Positions 26,275-35,823 are shown, numbered from the stretch's first letter. The stretch: 64,000 nucleotides of DNA from Vagococcus lutrae (GCF_003987555.1 NZ_NGJW01000007.1:1-64000), one strand, 5' to 3'. Translations and numbers: made by a program. Notes: generated from the sequence alone by a model not told the origin.

Positions 26275-28638
26275 TTACTTAATAACTAACACTTGATTGA
26301 TTGAAATCGCATCTGATGATAATTGATTCATTTCTTTTAATTGAGCGACTGAGACATTAAAGTGCTGAGCAATTTTCCACAAGGTATCCCCTGCTTTGAC
26401 TTGATACGTCTGTTTGACTCGTTCGGGCGCTTTCGCTTGAACTTTAAGCGTCTGACCAACGACTATCGTATCATTTGACAATTGGTTCCAATCTTTTAAG
26501 TTTGCCACAGACGTATCAAACTTTTTAGCAATCTTATAAAGGGTATCACCTGACTGCACACGATAAGTACTCGCTTGTGACGTGCTAGCATTAGCAGTCA
26601 CCGTAGAAGCAGGAGCAGACGGTTTTGCTCCGGTTGATACGCTTGAATTTACATTACCGTTTAGTTTCAATACCTGTCCTACACTGATTCTATCTGAAGC
26701 TAACTGATTAATGTTTTTTAATTCCGAGACGGATAAACCATTGTTTGTTGCAATACGATATAAAGTATCGCCTGCTTTTACTTGATATGTCGCCGCATTG
26801 GATGGCTTCACCGGTGCTGGTTTTGACTGAGCCACTACTGGTTTAGAAGTCGCGCCATTTAAGCTTAACGTCTGACCGACCACAATCACATCGCTTGTTA
26901 AACCATTGGCCTGTTTCAATGCACCCACCGTCGTGCCATTTTGACGTGCAATGCTATAAAGGGTATCGCCAGATTTAACACGATAAGTTGATGTATTAGT
27001 TTCTGACGACTGACTAACGGATGGTTTTGTCGGCTGTTTCTCTTGCGTCTGACCACTTGTTTTTAACGTCTGACCAACGATAATCATATCTGAAGTTAAC
27101 TGATTAAGTGATTTCAATTGAGCCACCGTCATGTTATGACGATTTGCAATGCTATAAAGAGTATCACCTGCTTGAACACGATAAGTACCTGATGAAGTGT
27201 CAGGACGTGACGGCGCCGTCGGTGTTGGCTTTACGCTATTTGTCGGTTGTTTTAGTACTAATTGTTGACCGACAAAAATCACATCAGATTTTAAATAGTT
27301 CCAATCTTTTATATTTTGAACAGACACACCAAAACGTTGGCTAATACGATATAAAGTATCGCCACTGGCAACTTTATAGCTTTTCTCTGTTGCTTGTGGT
27401 ATTGATGGTTGCGTCACTTGAGGCGTACTTGGTTTTTCTGTTTCTGATACAGTAGACGAAATGTTCAATACTTGACCGACAAGAATCACGTCGCTTGATA
27501 ACTGGTTCCATTGTTTCAATTGCGCGACACTAACGCCGTGTCGTTGGGCAATACTATAGAGCGTATCCCCTGCTACTACCTTGTACTCACTGCCAGTTTG
27601 CGTTGGCTTTTCAGGCGCAACTTCCGGTTTATCTGGTACTGAAGGTGCAGCTGGTTTTTCCGCTATTTCAGGTTGTGTTTCTGGAGCACTAGGCTCATCT
27701 GCTAGTTTCTTAGTGACCACTAATTCCTGTCCAACACGAATTAAATCACTTGATAAGTTATTCCATAATTTTAACTCGCCGACTGAAACACCAAAACGCT
27801 GACTAATACGATACAAGGTGTCGCCTGCTACGACACGATACGTTTCCCCTACCACTGTGTTCTCATTATTTGGTGCAGAAGGAGAAGGCGTTACCGGAGC
27901 ACTTGGGGCAGGAGAAGGCGCCATCCCTTGAGTGTTGCCACCAGGCGTGTCATAAGCTGTTAAACCATACGCTTCGATAATGCCATTTAATTTACCTGCA
28001 TAGCCTGGATCGGTTGCATAACGTCCTGTCAACCAAGCTGTTGCGTCGCGGTAACTCGTTGTTCTACTTTTCCATGCGCCTCCATAGAAAGGAACACCTG
28101 GATAGAAAGAGGTCGTTTTTAATACCCAAGCATTGTCTTGTAAAGACTCTGCATAAGAAGGATATTTTCTAAAATGATCAGTAATCGTGACCCACTGATT
28201 ATTAAAGTATTCACCTGTTTGCATAGCAACAGACTGCCCATAATAGTTCCCTTTTATACCAAATAAATTATGGTTAGGTGGCGCAGCTAGCGTACTATTG
28301 CCCCAACCACTTTCTAAAATAGCTTGGGCAATCATAACAGACGCATACAAGTCATTTTGAGCAGCGACTGTTTGCGCCGATGCCCCAATTTGATTTATAA
28401 AGTCTTGACGTGATTGAAAATGTCCAATGGAGGCACGTCCACTTTGGTTATTTGTTGTTATTTGCTGATTATTAGAGGCTATTTCATCGGCGTGAGCAAC
28501 TGTTTGAGAGCCCACTGCTACTAATCCCGTTCCGACTAGCATCGTTGTCCCTAACCACTTCATGGAATCTTTTACAAGAAAAGGTGTTGTAAGACGTTTG
28601 GTTGAATGTTTCATCTGTTTAAGTGGCATGTTTGACAT
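26275..28638 (-). CDS. Secreted N-acetylglucosaminidase (GH73) with eight LysM modules
   Basis: A peptidoglycan hydrolase of the AtlA/muramidase-2 type, probably separating daughter cells. The 787-residue precursor has a signal peptide (about 1-52, hydrophobic core then VAHADE), a GH73 domain (about 70-225) with the catalytic Glu in AQAILESGWGNS, and NHNLFGIKG. Eight LysM modules follow, each built as Y-[RKQ]-V-x-[AS]-G-D-T-L then a VGQ-L segment. They are separated by linkers rich in Pro, Ser, Thr and Ala. Known enterococcal relatives have about six LysM modules. The start has GGAGG 9 bases upstream. Confidence 0.93.
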   Translation of the reverse strand: MSNMPLKQMKHSTKRLTTPFLVKDSMKWLGTTMLVGTGLVAVGSQTVAHADEIASNNQQITTNNQSGRASIGHFQSRQDFINQIGASAQTVAAQNDLYASVMIAQAILESGWGNSTLAAPPNHNLFGIKGNYYGQSVAMQTGEYFNNQWVTITDHFRKYPSYAESLQDNAWVLKTTSFYPGVPFYGGAWKSRTTSYRDATAWLTGRYATDPGYAGKLNGIIEAYGLTAYDTPGGNTQGMAPSPAPSAPVTPSPSAPNNENTVVGETYRVVAGDTLYRISQRFGVSVGELKLWNNLSSDLIRVGQELVVTKKLADEPSAPETQPEIAEKPAAPSVPDKPEVAPEKPTQTGSEYKVVAGDTLYSIAQRHGVSVAQLKQWNQLSSDVILVGQVLNISSTVSETEKPSTPQVTQPSIPQATEKSYKVASGDTLYRISQRFGVSVQNIKDWNYLKSDVIFVGQQLVLKQPTNSVKPTPTAPSRPDTSSGTYRVQAGDTLYSIANRHNMTVAQLKSLNQLTSDMIIVGQTLKTSGQTQEKQPTKPSVSQSSETNTSTYRVKSGDTLYSIARQNGTTVGALKQANGLTSDVIVVGQTLSLNGATSKPVVAQSKPAPVKPSNAATYQVKAGDTLYRIATNNGLSVSELKNINQLASDRISVGQVLKLNGNVNSSVSTGAKPSAPASTVTANASTSQASTYRVQSGDTLYKIAKKFDTSVANLKDWNQLSNDTIVVGQTLKVQAKAPERVKQTYQVKAGDTLWKIAQHFNVSVAQLKEMNQLSSDAISINQVLVIK

Positions 28639-28914
28639 GTCAGAAGTCCTCCTTCAATTATTAACATTGTTTCATATTAAAATAAGTTCAAACGGGCAGT
28701 TTCGACACTGCCCTATGTACAATAATACCTACTTTTAATAAAAATTTAAACATTATTCTTCTTATTTAATATTTTGTAATCTTTATAGTATCTTTTTGTA
28801 ACATTGTGACAGTTTGTAATATGAGCCTATCTTTTTTAGGCCTTAAGGCCGATGGTAAATACACTAATCTATGGTACATTAGAATAAACAACGAATGACT
28901 AAGAAGGTGATTCT
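28639..28914. other. Divergent intergenic region with a hairpin and a perfect palindrome
   Basis: This AT-rich 276-base region lies between two divergent genes. It holds a hairpin GGGCAGT/ACTGCCC (28695-28714) in the probable 5' leader of the glucosaminidase mRNA. It also has a perfect 12-bp palindrome GGCCTTAAGGCC (28839-28850), and a dyad CTAAT-N9-ATTAG (about 28863-28882) near the plus-strand gene. Several TGTAAY elements are present, but their spacing does not fit a WalR box. No small gene is visible. Confidence 0.5.
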
Positions 28915-29565
28915 ATGAATGAACAGCATTTTCTAACTGAATTAAAAATTTACTTACGGCCACTACAACCTCGACAAATCGAGGCTATTTTAATGCATTA
29001 TCATCAAATCTTCCAAGAAAAAAAACAAGAAGGCTTAAGCGAGCCCGAAATCAGTGCTTCCTTAGCATCACCTAAAGATATTGCGAAAAAAATATTAAAC
29101 GAGCTAGGTTACCACAACGTGAACATTTCAAAAAAGCGTCATCGTGAATCCGATTGGCAGGAACTAACTGACGATGATATTCGCTTGCGTAACCAATATG
29201 ATTACGAGCAATACTTTACAGCTCCACCAAAAAGAGCCTCTTTTACTATTAAATTATTAAAATGGCTAGGATTGCTCGCGTTCAACTTATTTTTCTTCGT
29301 GTGGATTCTTGTGGGAATCTTCTTTATGATTGGCAGTTTTTGGTTACTTGTCAGCCTATTGTTGGCTTCTCCTTTTGTGACAATTATATTGCCTTTATGG
29401 GAGAGCTACTCGTTCGTCTGGTTACAGTTATTTGTTTCACTCGTACTATTTGGCATCGGTCTAATTGGAGCCGTCATCATGCGGTACATTACCTTTTACT
29501 TCTTTAAATTCGTGCGACACTATATTCGTGCGATAAAATCTATGTTAAAGGGGACAGGAATATGA
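28915..29565 (+). CDS. HAAS-domain (DUF1700-like) membrane protein
   Basis: A 216-residue protein. The N-terminal 65 residues form the HAAS signature: FLTELKIYLRPL, a helix with YHQIFQEKKQEGLSEPEI, and LASPKDIAKKILNELG. Three or four hydrophobic helices follow from about residue 115 (LLAFNLFFFVWILVGIFF and later). Such proteins usually sit in operons with a PadR regulator and a DUF4097-like protein and are linked to envelope stress. Here the DUF4097-like gene overlaps the stop by 4 bases, but no PadR gene is adjacent. The start follows AGAAGGTGATTCT. Confidence 0.82.
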   Translation: MNEQHFLTELKIYLRPLQPRQIEAILMHYHQIFQEKKQEGLSEPEISASLASPKDIAKKILNELGYHNVNISKKRHRESDWQELTDDDIRLRNQYDYEQYFTAPPKRASFTIKLLKWLGLLAFNLFFFVWILVGIFFMIGSFWLLVSLLLASPFVTIILPLWESYSFVWLQLFVSLVLFGIGLIGAVIMRYITFYFFKFVRHYIRAIKSMLKGTGI

Positions 29566-30629
29566 AAAAGCTAGATAAATGGCTGCTTATCATTGGCACC
29601 TTTACCATTATATTAGGGACCGTCGGCAGTGTTTATACATTTCAATCATTGAAAAAAGAGCGTTTAAAACAGCAACTTCCTCTTTCTGATACGTTAGTAG
29701 ATGCTACACTTGACCTGACTGATTTACCCTATGAGAATATCAATATCTATCAAACAGAACAAACAGCTTTTGAATTTCAAGAACAAGGGCTTCCTCGTAA
29801 TATAAAAGTAAAGGCAACAACCAAAGATAATCAATCCATCGTTCAATTTGACTGGCAAAAAAGCAGACAGAATAAGACCTCTCATATTGTTTTTTCTGAT
29901 TATGACAAATTAGACATCTATGTGCCTGCTCATCTAGAAAGCTTACATATCTCGAGTGGACAAAGTAAGTTGAAGGACGTGTATATTGCTGATTTAACAC
30001 TTAAAACGTTAACCTACCAACTTAATGCTGCCTCCCTAAGCACACAGGCGATACATACTGATAATTTTGATGTGAACTATCATGGTAATGCCTTATCTCT
30101 TGAAAACAACCAGGTTATGGATGAAATGACCTTAAACGGTGTCGCCCAGCAGATGTTTGTTCAAGGAACACGTGCAAAAAATGTTACCTCACACATTGAA
30201 ACCCAGCATAACACTTGGCGTGACATTCAAGCTGAAAAAACAACGATTGACCAGAAGAAAGGTGAAACTACCTTTTTTAATCCTACTCATAATGTTGCGT
30301 TAACAAGTAAGAGCGGACCTATCAATGTTTATTTAGAAGAACAGCCTGATTCACTAGATATCCATTCGTCATACGGCGACCTCACTTTAATTGTTCCGAT
30401 TGCCAATGAAAAACAATTTGACGAACTCCTTCATCCTCAAGAAAATGAAAAGGTGAAACTGAACACTTTAAAAGGAAAGCAGTATCTATACTATGCCTAC
30501 CCGGATAAAGAACAACAATTTATTCTTTCAAATAAAAAAAGTCTGACAAAGGAAGAGCGAGATGAATATCGTGTTTATAGCACCCCTTACGAAATCATTT
30601 GGGAAAATTTAAGAGGCGAAGATGATTAA
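29562..30629 (+). CDS. DUF4097-like membrane-anchored beta-repeat protein
   Basis: A 355-residue protein with one N-terminal membrane helix (about residues 8-27, WLLIIGTFTIILGTVGSVY) and an extracytoplasmic part made of short beta-strand repeats: LDIYVPAHLESLHISSG, LSLENNQVMDEMTLNG, INVYLEEQPDSLDIHSSYG. This matches the putative adhesin/DUF4097 beta-helix family, whose members are often co-transcribed with HAAS proteins. In enterococci the LiaX protein of the daptomycin response has related domains, but equivalence is not implied. It overlaps the upstream gene by 4 bases. Confidence 0.75.
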   Translation: MKKLDKWLLIIGTFTIILGTVGSVYTFQSLKKERLKQQLPLSDTLVDATLDLTDLPYENINIYQTEQTAFEFQEQGLPRNIKVKATTKDNQSIVQFDWQKSRQNKTSHIVFSDYDKLDIYVPAHLESLHISSGQSKLKDVYIADLTLKTLTYQLNAASLSTQAIHTDNFDVNYHGNALSLENNQVMDEMTLNGVAQQMFVQGTRAKNVTSHIETQHNTWRDIQAEKTTIDQKKGETTFFNPTHNVALTSKSGPINVYLEEQPDSLDIHSSYGDLTLIVPIANEKQFDELLHPQENEKVKLNTLKGKQYLYYAYPDKEQQFILSNKKSLTKEERDEYRVYSTPYEIIWENLRGEDD

Positions 30630-30668
30630 GGTTCTTGTTACATCTATATCAATTCATGTTATACTGAT

Positions 30669-30704
30669 GAAGGATTAGCACGTTTTGCTAATCCTTCATT
30701 TTTT
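30669..30704 (+). terminator. Terminator of the HAAS/DUF4097 operon
   Basis: Stem GAAGGATTAGCA/TGCTAATCCTTC with a short loop, followed by ATTTTTT, ends the two-gene unit before the PAP2 gene. Confidence 0.85.
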
Positions 30705-30719
30705 GAAAGAAGGGATTTC

Positions 30720-31382
30720 ATGACACATTCGAAAAAGTTATATTGGCAATTTGCCGGGAGTGTCGGTTTAGTCATCTTTATGATTATCGGCTACTTGGTC
30801 AAATTTTATGAAGAGACTTTATTTAAAATAGATATACCTGTCCGAGACTTCTTTGTTAACCACCGATCTAAAACCTTGACGGACATTTTCTTATGGTTAA
30901 CAAAATTCGGGAATACCGTCACGATTACGTTGCTACTCGTTATTAGTCTCAGCCTACTTTACAAATATCGCTACCGAATAGAAAGCATTTGGCTTTTTAT
31001 CAATACTGCCTTGATTGCAGGCCTTGGTAATTATTTAATTAAATTCTTATTCCATCGAACACGACCTGATGTGACTCATCTCGTTTTCGCACCGCACTTT
31101 AGCTTTCCAAGTGGTCATGCCATGGCAAGCGGTCTTTTTTACGGGACGTTAATATTACTAGCTCCCTTACTCATTAAAAAAAGAAACTTACGCTTACTCG
31201 TTCAAGTCGGACTTGCTAGCCTTATCGTACTAATCGGTGTAAGTCGTATCTATCTAGGCGTCCATTACCTATCAGATATTATCGGCGGCTTCATGCTAGG
31301 TGGTGCTTGGTTATGCTTTACCTATCCTTACTTTATTTCTTATAAATTAAAAGCTACATTTCGTTCATCTCATCAAAACTGA
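30720..31382 (+). CDS. PAP2-family membrane phosphatase
   Basis: A 220-residue protein with about six membrane helices. It has the three-part PAP2 signature: K-x6-RP in KFLFHRTRP (about residues 110-118), PSGH in FSFPSGHAMA (about 129-138), and S-R-x5-H-x3-D in SRIYLGVHYLSD (about 174-185). Such enzymes dephosphorylate undecaprenyl diphosphate or phosphatidylglycerophosphate on the outer membrane face. Which lipid it uses is not visible. It starts after GAAGGGATTTC, right behind the terminator of the previous unit, 16 bases before mnmL. Confidence 0.88.
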   Translation: MTHSKKLYWQFAGSVGLVIFMIIGYLVKFYEETLFKIDIPVRDFFVNHRSKTLTDIFLWLTKFGNTVTITLLLVISLSLLYKYRYRIESIWLFINTALIAGLGNYLIKFLFHRTRPDVTHLVFAPHFSFPSGHAMASGLFYGTLILLAPLLIKKRNLRLLVQVGLASLIVLIGVSRIYLGVHYLSDIIGGFMLGGAWLCFTYPYFISYKLKATFRSSHQN

Positions 31383-31398
31383 TTAAAGGAGTTTTTTT

Positions 31399-32355
31399 AT
31401 GTCTCAACCATTTTTATATGCTAACGATCCAAACAAACGATTCCATACTTTGAACTATGCTTTTCGACAAGAATTTGGCGAAAAAGTTTTTAAAGTAACT
31501 TTAGACGGAGGTTTCGATTGTCCCAATCGTGACGGAACCGTCGCTCATGGTGGCTGTACTTTTTGTAGTGTGTCAGGTTCTGGTGATTTAATCATCGCAC
31601 CAAAAGACCCACTCCCAATTCAATTTCAAAAAGAAGTTAGACGTATGCATGAAAAATGGCCGAACGTTACAAAATATATCGTCTATTTTCAAAATTTTAC
31701 GAATACTCATGCTCCTGTTGACGTTATTCGTCATCGATTCGAACAAGTCTTAGGAGAAAAAAATGTCGTAGGTATCTCTATCGGGACGCGGCCTGATTGT
31801 TTACCAGATGACGTCGTCGACTATTTAGCTGAACTCAACCAACGTTTTTATTTATGGGTAGAACTAGGCTTGCAAACCACCTATGAAGAAACCAGTCGAA
31901 CGATTAACCGTGCTCACGACTACCAAACCTACTTGGAAGGCGTAGAAAAACTACGTAAACATCAAATTCGTGTTTGTACCCATTTGATTAACGGCCTTCC
32001 TGGCGAAGATTATGACATGATGCTCGAAAATGTTCGTCGCACAGTCGTCGACTCCGATATTCAAGGAATCAAAATTCACTTGCTTCATCTCATGAAAAAC
32101 ACTAAAATGGTGCGTGATTATTACGAAGGAAGATTGACTTTAATGGAAATGGAACCTTATGTTCAACTCGTTTGCGACCAATTAGAATTGATTCCACCAG
32201 AAATCGTAATACACCGTCTAACAGGTGACGCCCCACGCGAAACATTAATTGGGCCACAATGGAGTTTAAAAAAATGGGAAGTACTAAACGCGATTGATAA
32301 CGAGCTAAAACGCCGAGATAGTTATCAAGGACGATTGAACGCCCGACTAAATTAA
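31399..32355 (+). CDS. mnmL: Radical SAM tRNA-modification protein (YtqA/MnmL, TIGR01212 family)
   Basis: A 318-residue radical SAM protein. The cluster ligands are in DCPNRDGTVAHGGCTFC (about residues 34-50), a longer spacing than the usual CxxxCxxC and diagnostic of this family. Further family segments are GTRPDCLPDD (about 131), VELGLQT (about 154) and HLINGLPGED (about 194). The Bacillus homologue YtqA acts with YtqB in converting cmnm5s2U34 of tRNA towards mnm5s2U34; I recall this pair being named MnmL and MnmM. mnmM follows 11 bases downstream, in keeping with a joint role. Confidence 0.87.
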   Translation: MSQPFLYANDPNKRFHTLNYAFRQEFGEKVFKVTLDGGFDCPNRDGTVAHGGCTFCSVSGSGDLIIAPKDPLPIQFQKEVRRMHEKWPNVTKYIVYFQNFTNTHAPVDVIRHRFEQVLGEKNVVGISIGTRPDCLPDDVVDYLAELNQRFYLWVELGLQTTYEETSRTINRAHDYQTYLEGVEKLRKHQIRVCTHLINGLPGEDYDMMLENVRRTVVDSDIQGIKIHLLHLMKNTKMVRDYYEGRLTLMEMEPYVQLVCDQLELIPPEIVIHRLTGDAPRETLIGPQWSLKKWEVLNAIDNELKRRDSYQGRLNARLN

Positions 32356-32366
32356 AGGAGAGAACG

Positions 32367-32930
32367 ATGTTAAAAACTGCTTTAAAGATGAGCCATACAC
32401 TGGCTGAAGAAGTCATTTTACCCGGAGATGTTGTCGTGGATGCGACAGTTGGAAACGGTCATGATACGGTCTTCCTAGCACATCTAGTGGGAGAAACTGG
32501 CAAAGTAATCGGCTTTGATATTCAAGAACAAGCTATTAAGAACACGACTGAACGCTTGGAAAAAGAGAAACTAATCGACCGTGTAGAGTTAATTCATGCC
32601 AGTCATCACCTATTATCATCGTACTGTGAAACAACTGATGATATCCGAGTTGCTCTTTTTAATCTAGGCTATTTACCACAAGGAAACAAAGAAATCGTTA
32701 CGTTACCAGAACGCACGATTGAAGCAATCACGCAACTCATTTCTCGCTTAGTGAAAGGCGGTCGTATTTTACTCGTCGTCTATCACGGCCATACAGAAGG
32801 TGCACTTGAACGTGATGCTGTCCTTGATTATGTTAAAAAATTAGACCAAAAAATTGTGTCAGTTGCTAGCTATCAGTTTCTCAATCAAAAAAACAATCCC
32901 CCTCTTTTAATTGCGATTGAAAAAAAATAA
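32367..32930 (+). CDS. mnmM: Class I SAM-dependent tRNA methyltransferase (YtqB/MnmM)
   Basis: A 187-residue methyltransferase with motif I VVDATVGNGHDTVFLA (about residues 22-37), the acidic end of strand 2 in VIGFDIQ (about 47), and the family stretch ALFNLGYLPQGNKEIVT (about 95). It is the YtqB family, reported to methylate the 5-aminomethyl group of the wobble uridine. It uses the product of the preceding radical SAM enzyme. A strong ribosome-binding site (AAAGGAGAG) precedes the start. Transcription ends at a bidirectional hairpin shared with the opposing MFS gene. Confidence 0.87.
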   Translation: MLKTALKMSHTLAEEVILPGDVVVDATVGNGHDTVFLAHLVGETGKVIGFDIQEQAIKNTTERLEKEKLIDRVELIHASHHLLSSYCETTDDIRVALFNLGYLPQGNKEIVTLPERTIEAITQLISRLVKGGRILLVVYHGHTEGALERDAVLDYVKKLDQKIVSVASYQFLNQKNNPPLLIAIEKK

Positions 32931-32987
32931 AAGAAGCAGACAAAATGACCATTGGCGATGCCAATGTCATTTTACTGCTTCTTTTTT
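32929..32987. terminator. Bidirectional terminator between mnmM and the MFS gene
   Basis: A long interrupted stem (AAAGAAGCAG with CTGCTTCTTTT outside, AAATGAC/ATTGGC with its complement inside) lies between convergent genes, with A and T tracts on its flanks. Confidence 0.82.
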
Positions 32988-32992
32988 ATGTC

Positions 32993-34474
32993 TTACAAAG
33001 TGTGATTTAAACTCTCACCTTTTTGAAACTGATTTAAGACTTGAGCTAAAATTAAAAGTAACACACCCACTACATAAATACTATGCAACCCACTATACAA
33101 AATATCACGCAGCGTATCGATTAATTCAGCTGGTAGATTAACTAAGAAATGAGGATTTGCTACTTCATCAACCATTTCACGTGTTAATGATTGATGTTGC
33201 GGTAAACTTAATTGATGATTAATTTGATGATTTAGTACCACACCAAAAATAGACACCATAATGGTTTGACCTAACGTTCGAGATAGCGTATTAAATGATG
33301 TCGCGACTCCCATATTTTCTTTCGGTACGCTACTTTGCGCTTTAACCGTCGCACAGGTAATCGTAATACCTAAACCAATCCCCGTCCAAGCTGTAATCAG
33401 ACAAAAAGCCCAAAAAGATAATTGCGCGGGAGCGATAGCCAGTGCCACAGCTCCTAGCATAATAATCGTTAACCCTACCGTCAACGCCCGTTTAGTCGTG
33501 GTTTTATCGAGTAAACGACCCGCAATAAATGACCCACCTATCCAAGTGACTGACAAAGGTGTTAAGGCTAAACCACCATAAGCGGCTTTCATTCCCAATA
33601 GTCCTTGCATCCACATAGGAATGTACACATCTAACCCCATTAAAAAACCACTTACAAGGGCTGCAATAATATTAACGACCATAAAGGGCCAATTTTTTAA
33701 TAATGTTAAAGATATAACCGGATCTTTCGCTTTGCCCTCGACTCGTACGAACATGACTGTTGCAATAGCTGTTAAGCCAAAACACAACCACGTTTGAGTT
33801 GTCACTCTGCCAGCATCACTTATCGTTTGGAAACCATACATCAGCGATAATAATAAAACCATAAGAGTTAAACTTCCAGCATAATCGACAGGTAGTTTCT
33901 CCGTGTCCTTCTTCGGTTCTACTAAAAATAATTGCAATAAAATCATCAAGATAATACCAATAGGAATATTGACGAAGAAAATCCAGTGCCAGCCAATACT
34001 ATCTACAATAAACCCACCTGCTAGCGGGCCAACCACACTGGCAATTCCCCAAGCAGCACTATTATAACCTAACACTTTCGCACGTTTTTCTACCGTATAA
34101 ATATCTCCAATAATCGTTAACGCCACAGGCATAATAGCACCTGCACCAATCCCTTGAATCGCTCGGAATAAAATTAGCTGAACCATATTATCTGAAATTC
34201 CACACAGCGCAGAACCTAAAATAAACATGAATATCCCGAACTGAAAGACTGGCTTTCGACCGATACTGTCGGTTAACTTTCCATAAATAGGGGTCATCAT
34301 CGCATTCGTCAATAAATAAATCGAAAAGACCCAACTCATAATCTCGCCACCCTTTAAAGTCGCTGAGATAGTTGGCATAGCTGTCGCTAAAATCGTCGCC
34401 TCAATCGCCGTCATAAAGGTCGCGATAAAAACCGTTAATGTTACAATTTTAACGTTTGTTTCTCTTTGTTTCAT
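32993..34474 (-). CDS. MFS drug/solute exporter, DHA2 (14-TMS) type
   Basis: A 493-residue membrane protein with about 14 hydrophobic helices. The family landmarks are ATILATAMPTI in the first helix, motif A GKLTDSIGRKPVF (about residues 65-77), RAIQGIGAGAIMPVAL (motif B region, about 104), and motif C-like GWHWIFFVNIPIG (about 165). These place it among proton-driven EmrB/QacA-like exporters. The substrate cannot be predicted. It has no adjacent regulator; the metK terminator upstream implies its own promoter in the short gap 34475-34521. Confidence 0.88.
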   Translation of the reverse strand: MKQRETNVKIVTLTVFIATFMTAIEATILATAMPTISATLKGGEIMSWVFSIYLLTNAMMTPIYGKLTDSIGRKPVFQFGIFMFILGSALCGISDNMVQLILFRAIQGIGAGAIMPVALTIIGDIYTVEKRAKVLGYNSAAWGIASVVGPLAGGFIVDSIGWHWIFFVNIPIGIILMILLQLFLVEPKKDTEKLPVDYAGSLTLMVLLLSLMYGFQTISDAGRVTTQTWLCFGLTAIATVMFVRVEGKAKDPVISLTLLKNWPFMVVNIIAALVSGFLMGLDVYIPMWMQGLLGMKAAYGGLALTPLSVTWIGGSFIAGRLLDKTTTKRALTVGLTIIMLGAVALAIAPAQLSFWAFCLITAWTGIGLGITITCATVKAQSSVPKENMGVATSFNTLSRTLGQTIMVSIFGVVLNHQINHQLSLPQHQSLTREMVDEVANPHFLVNLPAELIDTLRDILYSGLHSIYVVGVLLLILAQVLNQFQKGESLNHTL

Positions 34475-34521
34475 TTCAACACTCCTTTGTTTTTTTAACT
34501 CCTGTTAAATAAAGTTGACGT

Positions 34522-34559
34522 AAAAAAGGGATCCTAACCAAAAAATGATTAGGATCGCC
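34522..34559 (-). terminator. Terminator after metK
   Basis: Stem GGATCCTAACCA/TGATTAGGATCGCC (34528-34540, 34546-34559), then a run of six T on the minus strand. Confidence 0.85.
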
Positions 34560-34563
34560 TCTA

Positions 34564-35748
34564 TTACTCTGCTAACGCTTGTTTTAAAACGGACGCTTTG
34601 TCTGTTTTTTCCCAAGTAAAGTCAGCATCTGTACGACCAAAATGTCCGTATGCAGCTGTTTTTTTATAAATTGGACGTCGTAAGTCTAACATCTCAATAA
34701 TACCAGCCGGACGCAAGTCAAAATGTTGACGAATTGCTTCGACTAATCGGGATTCTGAAACTTTACCCGTTCCAAATGTTTCCACAGAAATCGAAACAGG
34801 CTGTGCCACGCCAATCGCATAAGCTAGCTGTACTTCACAATGAGTTGCTAATTCAGCTGCAACAATATTTTTAGCAATATAGCGTGCGGCATAACTGGCT
34901 GAACGGTCAACTTTCGTCGCATCTTTACCAGAAAATGCACCCCCACCGTGACGAGCGTATCCGCCATAAGTATCCACAATAATTTTACGACCGGTTAAAC
35001 CGGCATCTCCTTGTGGCCCACCGATTACGAAGCGTCCTGTTGGATTTATATAATAATGCGTATTTTCATCTAATAAATCGTGCGGAATAACTTCTTTGAT
35101 AACTTGTGCTTTAATATCTTCTTGAATCGTTTCCAATGTTACTTCTTCATCGTGTTGCGTACTAATAACCACTGTATCGACACGAAGTGGTAAGCCTGCC
35201 TCATCATACTCTACCGTTACTTGCGCTTTAGCATCGGGTCTTAAATAAGGTAAGACATTTGCTTTACGCAGTTCTGCCAAACGTTTTACTAAACGATGAC
35301 TAATCGCAATCGGTAGTGGCATCAACTCGGGTGTTTCATTACAAGCGTAACCAAACATCAATCCTTGATCTCCAGCACCAATATCCGCATTGTCTTTTTC
35401 AGAACGTGTTTCCAATGCATCGTCGACACCTTGTGCAATATCGGCTGACTGCTCATCAATCGCTGTCATTACCGCACAAGTATCCCCATCAAAGCCAAAT
35501 TTTGCTCGTGTGTAGCCGATATCTTTAATCGTTTGACGGACAACTTTTTGTATGTCTACATAGGCATTGGTTGAAATTTCACCAAACACTAAAACTAGCC
35601 CAGTCGTAACAGACGTTTCACACGCCACACGCGCCATCGGATCTTTCTCTAGCAAAGCATCTAAAATAGCATCGCTAATTTGGTCGGCAATCTTATCGGG
35701 ATGCCCTTCAGAAACAGATTCTGACGTAAATAATTTTCGTTCTTTCAT
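34564..35748 (-). CDS. metK: S-adenosylmethionine synthetase
   Basis: MetK makes S-adenosylmethionine from methionine and ATP. The 394-residue protein shows [17 protein letters not shown] (about residues 10-26), [12 protein letters not shown] (about 120), [20 protein letters not shown] (about 253) and [17 protein letters not shown] (about 277), the standard ATP- and potassium-binding motifs. Its product supplies the several methyltransferases and radical SAM enzymes nearby. Translation is probably controlled by the SMK-box riboswitch that covers its ribosome-binding site. Confidence 0.97.
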   Translation of the reverse strand: MKERKLFTSESVSEGHPDKIADQISDAILDALLEKDPMARVACETSVTTGLVLVFGEISTNAYVDIQKVVRQTIKDIGYTRAKFGFDGDTCAVMTAIDEQSADIAQGVDDALETRSEKDNADIGAGDQGLMFGYACNETPELMPLPIAISHRLVKRLAELRKANVLPYLRPDAKAQVTVEYDEAGLPLRVDTVVISTQHDEEVTLETIQEDIKAQVIKEVIPHDLLDENTHYYINPTGRFVIGGPQGDAGLTGRKIIVDTYGGYARHGGGAFSGKDATKVDRSASYAARYIAKNIVAAELATHCEVQLAYAIGVAQPVSISVETFGTGKVSESRLVEAIRQHFDLRPAGIIEMLDLRRPIYKKTAAYGHFGRTDADFTWEKTDKASVLKQALAE

Positions 35749-35752
35749 TTAT

Positions 35753-35823
35753 ATTCCCCCTAAATAATAGTCGGTTACAAGGAATCTTCAAAGATACACA
35801 TCTTTAAATCCTATCGGGAATCT
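35753..35823 (-). promoter_or_regulatory. SMK-box (SAM-III) riboswitch of metK
   Basis: On the minus strand the leader reads ATTCCCGATAGGAT, a variable hairpin, then CCTTGTAACCGA and finally GGGGGAAT just before the start codon. These pieces match the known SMK box: the ATTCCC segment pairs with the ribosome-binding site GGGGGAAT when SAM is bound, and the CCTTGTAACC segment forms part of the binding core. SAM would thus repress metK translation. SMK boxes are characteristic of Lactobacillales. A TATACT hexamer lies just upstream (about 35838-35843). Confidence 0.92.

Noticed and set aside
28767-28820. TGTAAY elements resembling WalR boxes near the glucosaminidase gene
   Set aside because: The direct repeats are 4, 12 or 16 bases apart rather than the required five, so a WalR site is not supported although the gene type would fit.
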